64,000 nt of DNA from Algoriphagus winogradskyi. GTDB taxonomy: Bacteria > Bacteroidota > Bacteroidia > Cytophagales > Cyclobacteriaceae. Every line of letters starts with the position of its first letter. The first letter of the stretch is position 1. The stretch lies in the NCBI RefSeq assembly GCF_900182815.1, contig NZ_FXUA01000002.1:682001-746000 (forward strand). The letters are read 5' to 3'. The notes under the pieces were generated by a model. It was not told the DNA's origin. It did not search any database and saw only the letters and a list, made by a program, of their open reading frames with translations. The position numbers and the translations under genes were made by a program. This document shows, one piece after another, positions 25,768-35,156 of the stretch.

Positions 25768-26552
25768 AGCCGACTCTCTCATTTTTGATCCTTTTTTCTG
25801 TTTGTATTCACAGCTACGGACAGACTCCAATCCATGATAAAGCGATTGTCGCTCAGCAGGAACGGATGGTCTATAAGCAGTGGGATGAGGATAAATTCTA
25901 TCCTGAACCCAATAGACTGCTCGGAATCCCAACGAATCCGATTTGGTATATCACCTGGGGCTTGCACCCCAATTACCCGGATCTGGACCGAAGGCCATTA
26001 TCTCCAAGGGGAGAACAGACTCAAAGGCTGGGATTGGCAGCGGCCATGCAGATTTCTTCTAACTACTACAAGCAGCACTCAGATACGGTCAAAAACTTGG
26101 CAACGGCTGAAATGGCTCGCATTTCAGGAGCTTTTTCAGCGACAGATCCTCTTTATCAATTCTACTATAAGCGAGAGCTCAGGCCTCTGGAAAATCCTGA
26201 AGCCACTGCTTTTCAGGGTGTTCCTGCGGAAGTAATCCATTACATGACTGATCATGGGGCTTACCAATGGTACTTAAACAACATGGCTTCGCTTTCGGAG
26301 CGATATGAATTTGCAAAGAGCCTGGATATGGAAAGAGGACAACGGATTCTGATGTATCACAGAATCATGCTTGAAATGAGAGATATCCTTAAAAAGTGGC
26401 AATACAAGCTGGACATGTCTTCCAATATGCTTGCCTTCCGAAAGCTGAACCAGCGGAAAATCAGCGGAGAGATTACCCTTTCAAATCCAAAAAGCGAGGA
26501 GGATAGAGCCAAGAAAATTGCTAACCAAACCCAAGTCCTAAAATGCCCATGA
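25764..26552 (+). CDS. Secreted conjugation-cluster protein of unknown function
   Basis: A 262-residue protein with a signal peptide (FLILFSVCIHSYGQ). The mature part begins with a region rich in aromatic and Pro residues (LLGIPTNPIWYITWGLHPNYPDLDRRPL) and then becomes helical and charged to the C-terminus. I do not recognise the family with certainty. It may match one of the DUF families found between traI and traJ. It overlaps the third TraI-like gene by four bases, which ties it to the transfer operon. Confidence 0.6.
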   Translation: MKPTLSFLILFSVCIHSYGQTPIHDKAIVAQQERMVYKQWDEDKFYPEPNRLLGIPTNPIWYITWGLHPNYPDLDRRPLSPRGEQTQRLGLAAAMQISSNYYKQHSDTVKNLATAEMARISGAFSATDPLYQFYYKRELRPLENPEATAFQGVPAEVIHYMTDHGAYQWYLNNMASLSERYEFAKSLDMERGQRILMYHRIMLEMRDILKKWQYKLDMSSNMLAFRKLNQRKISGEITLSNPKSEEDRAKKIANQTQVLKCP

Positions 26553-26630
26553 GAAAGGCTCATCACGCATGGTTATGGCTATCTAGGGCATTCCATGTGG
26601 CCATTGAAAATCAATTAATAATCACATGAA

Positions 26631-27785
26631 ATGAAGAAGCTGATCACAGGACTATCTATTCTCCTTGGCTTGTCAATCCCCGGATTTGCTCAATCGGCCA
26701 ACCATGACCAGTACAAGGAGACCATAAGCTATTTGCAGGGAAACAGCATTTACGACAGGGGAGTGATGACCTTCTTTGAAGAAATGAGGGATTATGGCTT
26801 TGCTCATTCCGACCCTTTCATGAGAGATGCTCAGACCTTGGCCTGTATTTTCATGCTGATTTTTTTTAGTCTCAAATGCTACGAAATGATGGCAGGGGAT
26901 AAGAAGCTTGAAATTATGCCCCTTTTAAGACCTTTTGCGTTGGTGATTCTTTTGATGTGGTGGCCAATTTTCTGCCAGATCATAGCTTTTCCTACCGATT
27001 TGATCGCTGCCAAAACAGAAGCGCTTTTCGGGATCCAAAATGACACCAATAATGCTTTGCGACTTGACCGGGCGGCCTACATGATCGAGATGGCCGATCA
27101 GCTGGTGGAATATCAGGCAGTGACCGAGATGGCATCGGAACAGGCGCAAGAATCCGATAAAGATTTGGGGATGGTGATTGTGGATGGGGTAAAAGGATTT
27201 TTCTCCGATCAGATTCTAGCTCCTATTGTCCAAATGAGGATTAGGATGCAAACCAGCCTTCAACTGCTCGCTACCCAAATCATCGAATTGGTGGCCATAT
27301 GGATTCTAAGGGTGTGTGTCTATATCATTTTCATGTTGCAGATCATCTATTCGACGGTGTTGGTGATACTTGGGCCATTTTCAGTGGTGGTGAGTATTCT
27401 TCCAGCCTTTCGGGATGCGTTCACTACCTGGATAGCAAGGTTTGTCTCCGTCAACCTTTATGTAGGAGTGGCATATTTGATTCTCTACATAACAGGAAGG
27501 CTCCAACAATATGCTTTGGAGGTAGAGATTGACAAGTACGAGTATTTGCTTTCAACCGGTGGTGGAGCAGATCGGCTTGAAAAAATGGCTTGGCTGGCAT
27601 CCAATGGCTTTTTGAGTTTCGGGCTGGTGATTGTAGCATTTTTTGTCAGCGCAATTGCCATCACTACCGTGCCCTCGATTTCCACTTGGATCATTTCCAC
27701 TTCAGGAATTTCCTCAGCAGCAACCACCGCCGGAAGGATGGGATCTTCCGCTTCAAAATCAATTTCAAGAGCTAAACTAATCTAA
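26631..27785 (+). CDS. traJ: TraJ, VirB6-like inner-membrane channel protein
   Basis: A 384-residue polytopic membrane protein with a signal peptide (LITGLSILLGLSIPGFAQ) and segments at about 70-90, 105-125, 205-245 (IIELVAIWILRVCVYIIFML), 250-265, 275-295 and 325-350. The GPFSVVVSILPAFRDAFTTW stretch is characteristic of TraJ in Bacteroidetes transposons. It probably forms the inner-membrane part of the DNA channel. It is followed after two bases by traK. Confidence 0.85.
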   Translation: MKKLITGLSILLGLSIPGFAQSANHDQYKETISYLQGNSIYDRGVMTFFEEMRDYGFAHSDPFMRDAQTLACIFMLIFFSLKCYEMMAGDKKLEIMPLLRPFALVILLMWWPIFCQIIAFPTDLIAAKTEALFGIQNDTNNALRLDRAAYMIEMADQLVEYQAVTEMASEQAQESDKDLGMVIVDGVKGFFSDQILAPIVQMRIRMQTSLQLLATQIIELVAIWILRVCVYIIFMLQIIYSTVLVILGPFSVVVSILPAFRDAFTTWIARFVSVNLYVGVAYLILYITGRLQQYALEVEIDKYEYLLSTGGGADRLEKMAWLASNGFLSFGLVIVAFFVSAIAITTVPSISTWIISTSGISSAATTAGRMGSSASKSISRAKLI

Positions 27786-27787
27786 CC

Positions 27788-28396
27788 ATGATCATCCAAA
27801 ACATTGAATCGAAAATCAGATTGGCAACGGTTCTTTCCCTTGGGAGCCTGATTACCTCAATCATTATCTGCGGCTTTGTTTCGGTTTACGCCTATAAACA
27901 GGTAGCCAACGCAAGGCAGTCCATTTATATCCTGGACAATGATATACCCATTTTGGCCAAGCAGGCCAATATGCAAATGAATAGGCCCGCTGAGTACAAA
28001 GCAGCCGTGGACTTATTTCATAGCCTTTTTTTCAACCTGACTCCCGACGATAAGCACATCGAATACCAAATGAGTCGGGCTATGTACTTCGTGGATGAGA
28101 CAGGAGTCGGTCAATACAATAACCTGAAAGAAAAGGGCTACTTCAATTCCATTCTCTCCTCAAGTTCTGTGCTTTCTATCCAGACGGATTCGATTATCCT
28201 TGTTCAGAACAGGTTCCGGTATTACGGCAAGCAAAAGATAGATCGAAGAAGTGCCACGATCACCCGATCGATTATCACCGAAGGTGAATTAATAGATATC
28301 CCGAGAAGTGAGAATAACAGCCATGGGGTATTGATCACGAATTGGAAAACCATCGAAAATAAAGACCTGAGCAATGTTTCGAAAAACACCTTCTAA
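27788..28396 (+). CDS. traK: TraK, VirB8-like bitopic protein
   Basis: A 202-residue protein with one N-terminal membrane helix (VLSLGSLITSIIICGFVSVYAYK, about 15-37) and a soluble periplasmic domain. It matches TraK of Bacteroidetes transposons in size and in segments such as ILDNDIPILAKQANMQMNRPAEYKAAVDLFH and FFNLTPDDKHI. These act like VirB8 as a nucleation factor of the channel. Its 3' end overlaps the next gene by 23 bases. Confidence 0.87.
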   Translation: MIIQNIESKIRLATVLSLGSLITSIIICGFVSVYAYKQVANARQSIYILDNDIPILAKQANMQMNRPAEYKAAVDLFHSLFFNLTPDDKHIEYQMSRAMYFVDETGVGQYNNLKEKGYFNSILSSSSVLSIQTDSIILVQNRFRYYGKQKIDRRSATITRSIITEGELIDIPRSENNSHGVLITNWKTIENKDLSNVSKNTF

Positions 28397-28805
28397 GGAT
28401 CGGGAAACCACCATTTTCCAAGAACTTAAAAATGAGCTTTTTCCTCACATGGCAGGGGTTAATGGCCATTTGAAGGGGTTGATGGATCGTCATGCCAAAA
28501 TCATTTTTTGTGTCATGCTTCTTCTCATCGTAGCCTCTTTCATACTGACCTTTTTTGTGCTGAATCCTAACCCGGAGAATCAGGCTGAACATATCAAAAA
28601 AGAACTGAAGGCCATTCCGGGAGAACTGTCAGGGGAATTTTCAGCATTACAGGATTTGACCCTGAGAGCTGCGAAAATGGCGGAGTTAAAGTCTGAGATA
28701 GAACGGATTATCGACAAGGATTCCATTTCAAAGTCGGATTCCGCATACCTGGAAAAAGCAATTGAGAAACTGCAATATTTTAACAACCACTCCCATGAAA
28801 ATTGA
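28374..28805 (+). CDS. Small bitopic conjugation protein, TraL position
   Basis: A 143-residue protein with one central membrane helix (IIFCVMLLLIVASFILTFFVL, about 43-63) and a charged, helical C-terminal part (LKSEIERIIDKDSISKSDSAYL) that is likely periplasmic. It lies between traK and traM, the place of traL, although sequence support for that family is weak. The ATG at 28374 is inside the end of traK, and its own 3' end overlaps traM by 11 bases. Confidence 0.6.
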   Translation: MFRKTPSKDRETTIFQELKNELFPHMAGVNGHLKGLMDRHAKIIFCVMLLLIVASFILTFFVLNPNPENQAEHIKKELKAIPGELSGEFSALQDLTLRAAKMAELKSEIERIIDKDSISKSDSAYLEKAIEKLQYFNNHSHEN

Positions 28806-30018
28806 CTTCAAACGACCTAAATACATCCTGCCGATTATCATGCTTCCGTTTTTGTGTTTGCTGTTTTACGGGTATAAATCCTTCAGCAAAGACGGTCCGG
28901 ATGAGCCTATTCAGGGACTCAGTGGGATTCAATCTGAGATCGGCAAAGTGTCGGAACAGATCCAGAAAAAACCGCTTGATTCCAAACTGGATGCTTCAAG
29001 AGAAACCTATAAAAGAGCAAATGATGGATACACGGCTATCAAAGGCTTGGAACTCGAGGTGGAAGAATCCAGCCAAATCAAAACACTTTATAACGAGGAG
29101 GAAAAACGGCTGCTGGATTCCATAGACAACGCTTTAAAAAGTGCAGGGCTGTACTCGGGAAAACCCGATGCTGGCAATTCGATTCCATCTGTTTTGCCAA
29201 AACCTTCCAGACAGCAAAGCTTTTCCAAGGAAGATGAAGAATTGCTGAATGCCATTAATCAATTGGAAGGGAAAAAGACCCAAGTTCCTACTAACAGATA
29301 TGAGGATCCCATGGAGCTATTCAAAGCGCAGATGGCTGTGATAGACTCCATTTCCAAAGCGAATGATCCTGCTTATCAAGAGCTACAGCAAAAAGAAAAG
29401 GAGAGTCAACCCGAACCAAAAGAGGCCGAAAACGCAGTTTATCGGGTTCAGAAGTCAGAGGGGGCAGCGACCTTATTCAATACCGTCACCAGAGAAAAAA
29501 AGGGAAAGTTCATCGAGGCAATCATTGACCAGGATATTAAGAGCGGTACTCTTGGAGCCCGATTGAGAATCCGACTTTTGGACGATATCCTGATCGGCAA
29601 TGCTATGGTGAGAAGAGGAACTTACCTCTATGCCTTGATTTCCGGATATGAGGCTCAGCGAGTGAGGCTGACCATTTCTTCGGTCATGATCAATGATCAA
29701 ATCTTCCCGATTAAGCTCTCTATCTATGATGTGGATGGGATGGAGGGGCTGTATGTTCCGGCCAGTGCCTTCCGGGAATTTTCCAAAGAACTAGGAGGAA
29801 ATACCACCGGGGGCATGAATCTGACCATGCAGCAAAACTCAGATGCCTTGAGCCAATTGTACATGTCTGCACTCCAACGAATGTTCACCTCAACTTCCCA
29901 GGCTGTTTCCAAATCCATCAAAAAGAACAAGGCCAATATCAAGTATGGGACTTCAGTCTATCTGATTGATACCAACGAATTGCAGGAAAACGGAAAAATG
30001 ATCCAAAACCAAAACTGA
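28795..30018 (+). CDS. traM: TraM, VirB10-like conjugation protein
   Basis: A 407-residue protein with an N-terminal membrane helix (ILPIIMLPFLCLLFYGYKSF, about 9-28), a long proline- and charge-rich periplasmic linker, and a C-terminal domain with FIEAIIDQDIKSGTLGARLRI, RRGTYLYALISGYEAQRVRLTI and VYDVDGMEGLYVPAS-like sequence. This is the TraM/VirB10 beta-barrel region. ATG 28795 is preferred to the open frame from 28762. It spans the envelope and couples the inner-membrane ATPases to the outer-membrane pore. Confidence 0.88.
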   Translation: MKIDFKRPKYILPIIMLPFLCLLFYGYKSFSKDGPDEPIQGLSGIQSEIGKVSEQIQKKPLDSKLDASRETYKRANDGYTAIKGLELEVEESSQIKTLYNEEEKRLLDSIDNALKSAGLYSGKPDAGNSIPSVLPKPSRQQSFSKEDEELLNAINQLEGKKTQVPTNRYEDPMELFKAQMAVIDSISKANDPAYQELQQKEKESQPEPKEAENAVYRVQKSEGAATLFNTVTREKKGKFIEAIIDQDIKSGTLGARLRIRLLDDILIGNAMVRRGTYLYALISGYEAQRVRLTISSVMINDQIFPIKLSIYDVDGMEGLYVPASAFREFSKELGGNTTGGMNLTMQQNSDALSQLYMSALQRMFTSTSQAVSKSIKKNKANIKYGTSVYLIDTNELQENGKMIQNQN

Positions 30019-30024
30019 CCTATC

Positions 30025-30861
30025 ATGAGACAAAAGATTATAACCTTTATCCTTTGGGCGATATCCATTTCGGGCTATGCCCAGCAAAACGGAACGCTGC
30101 TGAAAAGCCAACTTCCCAAGATCTACATCGACGAGGAAATCTCGCTACACTTTCTTTCTCCCGAACCTATCCAATACGTGGATATCTCGACCGACAATAT
30201 GATCGGTGATATTCCTTTGGAGAGTGTATTTCGGGTAAAAGCAATCCGAGACAGTGTGTCTAACCTCAATGGATACAATAAGTCTTTGGGGGTGGTCACT
30301 ATTGTCGGGCAGAAGTTCATCGCACAGTACGATTTATGGTATGCCCATGATGAGCGACAGCTGAAGACTCAGATCGAAATTCTTCCTAGTCATACCAGTC
30401 CTTTGGAGGTCGGTAAAATCCCCTTGAGCGACCAAGAGCTTCGGTATTTCTCCATAGAAGCATTTAAAAGGAAGACGAAGGATCATATTACCAAAAGTAG
30501 TCAGTACGGAGTAACCGGTCAGGTGAACAGTATCTACACGGTGGACGATTACATCTTTTTGGACATCTCCTTTATCAACAAGACCAATCTCAAATTTGAT
30601 CTGGACCAACTGAGATTTAAGATCGAGGACAAGCGAATCACTAAAACAACCAATGTCCAATCCATTGAGATAGAGCCGGAATACCAGCTTTTTACTCCGG
30701 AAAGCTTTGAGAAGAAATACCGTAATATCTACGTGTTCAAAAAGTTCACCTTCCCCAATTCCAAGGTGTTCACCATCGAGCTTTCGGAATCCCAAATCAG
30801 TGGAAGGACGCTTTCCTTGGAGATCAAGTACGCGGACCTTTTGGCAGCAGACACGCTATGA
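30025..30861 (+). CDS. traN: TraN, VirB9-like (DUF4138) protein
   Basis: A 278-residue protein with a signal peptide (IITFILWAISISGYAQ), then a beta-rich mature part. Segments such as EISLHFLSPEPIQYVDIS, VFRVKAIRDS and YVFKKFTFPNSKVFTIEL match TraN (DUF4138), the VirB9-like partner of TraM at the outer membrane. It lies seven bases after traM. It is the last of the typical tra genes before the coupling protein, 42 bases on. Confidence 0.87.
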   Translation: MRQKIITFILWAISISGYAQQNGTLLKSQLPKIYIDEEISLHFLSPEPIQYVDISTDNMIGDIPLESVFRVKAIRDSVSNLNGYNKSLGVVTIVGQKFIAQYDLWYAHDERQLKTQIEILPSHTSPLEVGKIPLSDQELRYFSIEAFKRKTKDHITKSSQYGVTGQVNSIYTVDDYIFLDISFINKTNLKFDLDQLRFKIEDKRITKTTNVQSIEIEPEYQLFTPESFEKKYRNIYVFKKFTFPNSKVFTIELSESQISGRTLSLEIKYADLLAADTL

Positions 30862-30903
30862 AATTCAACAAAAGATGATTTTTCCCCTCAATAAGCCTAT
30901 GCC

Positions 30904-32895
30904 ATGAATGAGAAAAGAGAATTAAAAAGCCTTCACGCAACCTTTCAATTCATTGTTTACCTGATGGTGTTTTTGGACATTCTGATGTTTGTCTATGCCC
31001 CACAGTTGTTGGCCATGGATGGGGTGGGAAGGTTTCTTTTTCCCCTTTTCGAAAAGCTTCACAACCTCAAGATTTACAGTAATGTGCTTCTTGGCAAATT
31101 GGCCATTGTGATAGCGATTTGCCTTTCAGCCATCGGTACAGTATCGAGAAAGAACCTGAATTTAAACCCGAAAAATCAGATCATTTTTCCCTTGGCCATC
31201 GGGTTGATGATATTCTTTGGTTCGATCTATCTCTACTCGCTGGAAGATTCATTTTTGGTGATGGATCTCACCACCATTCAAGACCTCGGGTACAGCCTTT
31301 GTTTATTTATAGGGGCTGTTTTGATCCATACCTCATTGGACAATGTGTCGAAATTGATCAAATCTGGGCTGGGAAAAGATGAATGGAATATCGAAGGGGA
31401 GTCCTTCATGCAAGACACCAAAAAAATCGAAAACCCCTATTCTGTCAACATTCCCATGAAGTTCTATTTCAGGGGAAAAGTCCGAAAAGGATGGATCAAC
31501 TTGGTCAATCCATTCAGAGGGACTTTTGTGATTGGAACCCCAGGTTCAGGGAAGTCATTTGGCGTGATCAATCCCTTTATTCGGCAGATGATTGGCAAGG
31601 GATTCACCATGTGTCTTTACGATTTTAAGTTTCCTGACTTGGCTCAGATTGCCTACTTCCACTATCTGAAAGTTCAGGACAAAAAGAAAAACCCAAATTT
31701 CAAATTCCATGTGATCAATCTGGACGAGGTAGAATATTCCAGGAGGATCAATCCGATCAACAGAAGGTATTTGAAGACAGTAGCCAATGCTTCGGAAACC
31801 GCAGAAGCTATATTTCAATCCCTTCAAAAATCCGATTCATCGGGAGGAGCAGACAAGTTTTTCGAGCAATCCGCAATCAACTTTCTCTCCGCCTGTATCT
31901 TTTTTGTGTCTCGATACGAGGAGGGCAAATATTCCACCTTCGCCCATGTACTGGATTTTCTCAATAGGGACTATGAGGATATTTTTAACTGTCTGACGAA
32001 ATATCCCGAACTCAGATCAATGGTTTCTCCCTTCCGCAGTGCCTTTGAAAAGAAGGTTTACAAACAGCTGGAAGGGCAGGTAGGCACCTTGAAAATTTTC
32101 CTTTCCAGACTGAATACTAAAGAAACCGCTTGGGTCTTCAGTGGGGATGATTTCGATCTGAAAATCTCGGATCCCAATTCCCCATCCATTCTGGTTCTTG
32201 CCAACAGCACCGAAACCCAGAGCATCACAGGTACCTGCTATTCGGTGATCATCAATAGGCTGACCCGATTGATCAATACCAAAGGGAATTTGCCAACCGC
32301 CTTGATAGCGGATGAAGCGCCGACTTTTTACATCCATAAAATCGAAAACCTGATTTCTACAGCCCGGAGCAATAAAGTAGCGGTCTTGCTCGGCTTGCAG
32401 GAATTGCCTCAATTAAATCAGCTTCAGGGAAAGGATACGGCATCGACCATGACCTCGGTGATCGGAAATGTCCTTTGCGGTTCAGTTCGCCATAAGGATA
32501 CGCTGTCCTGGTTGGAGATGATGTTTGGAAAGCGAAAGCAGTTGGGGCAGAGTGTTTCCATTGATCGGGATAAAACCTCGATTTCGTATAGTGAGCGATA
32601 TGACCCACTGATTCCTGCTGGAAAAATAGCGTCCATGCATACCGGGGAAATTGCGGGAATCATCGCCTCGGAAGGGACTGAGTTTGATGGGAAATACAAA
32701 ACCTCCAATGTTCATTGTAGAGTCAATTTGGATATGAGAGAGATCAGGCAGGAAGAAAATTCCTATCGAAGCACTCCGAAATTCTATGATTTCCAAGGCA
32801 AGAAAGAAGAGATCCTGACCAAGCACTTTGAGAAAATCCATCATCAGGTTACCGAGATTATTGAAAAGCACCGGGAAATGGCAATCCTAGATTAA
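30904..32895 (+). CDS. Type IV coupling protein (VirD4/TraG-type, Bacteroidetes MobC/YWqJ group)
   Basis: A 663-residue ATPase with four N-terminal membrane helices (about residues 12-150). Walker A is GTPGSGKSFGVINPF at about 211-225 and Walker B is ALIADEAPTFYIHKIENLIS at about 463-482, followed by LLGLQELPQL. The family recruits the relaxase-DNA complex to the channel and pumps it across the inner membrane. In Bacteroidetes elements such a protein is often named MobC, which is different from the small accessory MobC at 17250. It is followed by an M23 peptidase. Confidence 0.9.
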   Translation: MNEKRELKSLHATFQFIVYLMVFLDILMFVYAPQLLAMDGVGRFLFPLFEKLHNLKIYSNVLLGKLAIVIAICLSAIGTVSRKNLNLNPKNQIIFPLAIGLMIFFGSIYLYSLEDSFLVMDLTTIQDLGYSLCLFIGAVLIHTSLDNVSKLIKSGLGKDEWNIEGESFMQDTKKIENPYSVNIPMKFYFRGKVRKGWINLVNPFRGTFVIGTPGSGKSFGVINPFIRQMIGKGFTMCLYDFKFPDLAQIAYFHYLKVQDKKKNPNFKFHVINLDEVEYSRRINPINRRYLKTVANASETAEAIFQSLQKSDSSGGADKFFEQSAINFLSACIFFVSRYEEGKYSTFAHVLDFLNRDYEDIFNCLTKYPELRSMVSPFRSAFEKKVYKQLEGQVGTLKIFLSRLNTKETAWVFSGDDFDLKISDPNSPSILVLANSTETQSITGTCYSVIINRLTRLINTKGNLPTALIADEAPTFYIHKIENLISTARSNKVAVLLGLQELPQLNQLQGKDTASTMTSVIGNVLCGSVRHKDTLSWLEMMFGKRKQLGQSVSIDRDKTSISYSERYDPLIPAGKIASMHTGEIAGIIASEGTEFDGKYKTSNVHCRVNLDMREIRQEENSYRSTPKFYDFQGKKEEILTKHFEKIHHQVTEIIEKHREMAILD

Positions 32896-32907
32896 TTCAT
32901 TGGAATC

Positions 32908-33537
32908 ATGCAAAGGAAACTATCGATCATTCTTCTTTTTGTCGCTTATCAGGCATTTCCTCAATTCAATTCTTTTGAATTTCGAAAGGAATTGACTTCT
33001 GTGAAGGTGATCAAGTCCACTGAATTCAAGCAGGAGACGAAGAGACCTGAAATCCCTCCTTTTTCCGAACCGGAACTAACCGTGGAAAAAGAGGGAGAGC
33101 TTGTGTTGGCTTCCCTTCCTTTGGAGGATTTTTCACTGACTTCGGAGTTTGGCTACCGCTCCGATCCATTTTCCGGGGAAATGAAATTTCATCGGGCTAT
33201 CGATCTGAAAACCAAGCGTTCCAAAGTTCTTTCCATGCTTCATGGAACGGTTGTATCCGTGGGCAATGACCCGCTTTTGGGAATTTTTGTCAAAGTCCAA
33301 CACGGCAACTATGAATCGATTTACGCACACCTTTCTCAATCCTTTGTAGCAAAGGGAGAGCGTGTCTTACCGGGTACGATCCTGGGGATTTCCGGAAGTA
33401 CGGGAAGAGCTACGGGAGATCATCTACACTTGAGCATCAAAAAGGGAAATGAATATGTCAATCCAGTCTTATTCATTCAATTGATTTCAAGACTATCGAC
33501 TAAAGAAGAGGCAATCACTTATTTATCAAAACCATAA
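32908..33537 (+). CDS. M23 family peptidoglycan peptidase
   Basis: A 209-residue secreted protein (signal MQRKLSIILLFVAYQAFPQ) with a C-terminal LytM/M23 domain. Zinc ligands His95 and Asp99 lie in FHRAIDLKT (Ala replaces the usual Gly of HxGxD), His141 is in YAHLSQS, and His172/His174 in DHLHLSI. It would cut cell-wall cross-links to open a path for the transfer channel. Thirteen bases after the coupling protein gene, it is clearly part of the transfer operon. Confidence 0.88.
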   Translation: MQRKLSIILLFVAYQAFPQFNSFEFRKELTSVKVIKSTEFKQETKRPEIPPFSEPELTVEKEGELVLASLPLEDFSLTSEFGYRSDPFSGEMKFHRAIDLKTKRSKVLSMLHGTVVSVGNDPLLGIFVKVQHGNYESIYAHLSQSFVAKGERVLPGTILGISGSTGRATGDHLHLSIKKGNEYVNPVLFIQLISRLSTKEEAITYLSKP

Positions 33538-33547
33538 AGCAAGCAAC

Positions 33548-34474
33548 ATGCAAAATCAAAATGGATTACCGATGAAGGATCTGGAGATTTTTGGAGTCAT
33601 CAAAAACGGAAAATTTACCATTCCAGAAAAGGAAGTCAATGCACTGAAAAATGGCGGAATGACCGATATCGTGGAATTGACCGACTTGAAAGGGAAGGAT
33701 ATTTATATCGATAAATTACCGGCTAGACTTTCGATAGTCAGGGGAGAAGATGGGAATCCTGCCTTGCGGATTGATCCGGTTTACATGGAACCGAACCGAC
33801 ATCCCAGTTTGAATGACTCTGAGCGGAATCAGCTGGTCCGGAAAGAATTGGCCAACATCAAAAAAAGCTATGTGGACAAAGAAGGAAACATTCAGACCGA
33901 CATTATCGAGTACGATCAGCGAACCAAACAATTTCTCTCCTACAATCCCCGAGACATCAAAGCTCCTCAATCGGTTAATGGGCAAGAACTCGATCCACAC
34001 CAAAAGAAGACATACAAGGAAGGGGAAACGGTGCTGTTGGCAGATGGGACAGCATTTCAACTTTCGCCATCTGCTCCTAAGGGACTCAGATCAAATAAAT
34101 CCGGGTTAGTCCTTTCAGTTTTGATTGATGGGGGCTTGTCCTACCTATTGATCACCGGTGTTCAGAAATTGCTCGGAAAGGAAAGCCAGGAGGATAAAGC
34201 ATATAGCGAAGGATACCTTCAGGCCATCAAGGAGGTTCAAAAGCAGACAGAGCGAAGGATTGCTAGAAATCCGAATGACAGAGATGCAATTCGAGACTTG
34301 AACAACATCAAGGAGGAATATTCCAAGATTTCAGCAGATTCCTCACTCCCCAAAGCCGTTAGGGATGAATTCGATATCAATGCCATCAAACGGCTAAACA
34401 GTATCGATACGGAAGAAGGAAAAAACCCAAGAAAACGGTCCGAACTAGACAATGGCTTTGACAGAGACCTTTGA
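33548..34474 (+). CDS. DUF4099/DUF3945-like element protein
   Basis: A 308-residue protein. The first half, with LRIDPVYMEPNRHPSLNDSER and IEYDQRTKQFLSYNPRDI, resembles the DUF3945/DUF4099 domains found in proteins of Bacteroidetes plasmids and ICEs. A hydrophobic segment follows (SGLVLSVLIDGGLSYLLITGV, about 192-212), and the C-terminal part is charged and helical. Function is unknown. It overlaps the next gene by 23 bases. Confidence 0.65.
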   Translation: MQNQNGLPMKDLEIFGVIKNGKFTIPEKEVNALKNGGMTDIVELTDLKGKDIYIDKLPARLSIVRGEDGNPALRIDPVYMEPNRHPSLNDSERNQLVRKELANIKKSYVDKEGNIQTDIIEYDQRTKQFLSYNPRDIKAPQSVNGQELDPHQKKTYKEGETVLLADGTAFQLSPSAPKGLRSNKSGLVLSVLIDGGLSYLLITGVQKLLGKESQEDKAYSEGYLQAIKEVQKQTERRIARNPNDRDAIRDLNNIKEEYSKISADSSLPKAVRDEFDINAIKRLNSIDTEEGKNPRKRSELDNGFDRDL

Positions 34475-35117
34475 TATTTTGAACTATAAAGGGGTGGATA
34501 AGGCTATCCAAGGTCTGTTTTCCAAGTTTGCTCATCAGGACAAAACGGGCCAGATTGTTTTTGAATTCTTTGGTGAGCAAGGAAGGAATGTAGATTGTGA
34601 AATCCTAAGCCTTTACCGGAATAAACAGGCTTCCAGAGGGATTTCTGTCCTTAATCTATCAGAAGATTCTCGGTCAATTTTTGTCTCCGACTCCTATGCT
34701 TCATTGATCTGCTTTGCCAATCAATTCAAAGCCAGAATCTCCTTTGATGAAGCTGGCGTCTTGATCATCGGGGCTGAGTTTGACTTGAGCCTGTTGAAAC
34801 AAGTTTTCATGAAAGTCTCAAAAAAGGCCAAGATCAATACGGTTTTTAGCGCCTCGATTTTGGGAAGGGTGATGGATTGTAAAGTGCAGGACCTGGTTTA
34901 TGATCGAAACTGCGGGTATTATTTGTCCGATGATTGTGTTCAGCTTAAAAACCAAAAAAGGAATAAAGTCTCGAAAGAATCGATTTTCACCTTTTCACTT
35001 CGAACCTACTGCATTTCGCAAGCGATCATTCAAACCGTCCGGACATTTAAGCCTAAGCAAAAGGGAGTTGAGTCCTTTTATCAGCTAAACCAACTGCATT
35101 GGAAAGGACTCAATTAA
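34452..35117 (+). CDS. Protein with degenerate TOPRIM-like pattern
   Basis: A 221-residue protein. SIFVSDSYASLICFANQF (about 76-93) and, 40 residues on, KINTVFSASILGRVMDCKVQDL (about 124-145) align by eye with the TOPRIM domains of Bacteroidetes mobile-element primase-like proteins, where these sites read E-S-P-I-D-A and D-N-D-x-A-G. Here the acidic catalytic positions are replaced (S-D-S and S-A-S), so it would be inactive as a nuclease or primase. It overlaps the upstream gene. Confidence 0.5.
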   Translation: MALTETFDILNYKGVDKAIQGLFSKFAHQDKTGQIVFEFFGEQGRNVDCEILSLYRNKQASRGISVLNLSEDSRSIFVSDSYASLICFANQFKARISFDEAGVLIIGAEFDLSLLKQVFMKVSKKAKINTVFSASILGRVMDCKVQDLVYDRNCGYYLSDDCVQLKNQKRNKVSKESIFTFSLRTYCISQAIIQTVRTFKPKQKGVESFYQLNQLHWKGLN

Positions 35118-35156
35118 TACGGTTTTGCTATATTTAAATGCTTGTCAATCAAAATT

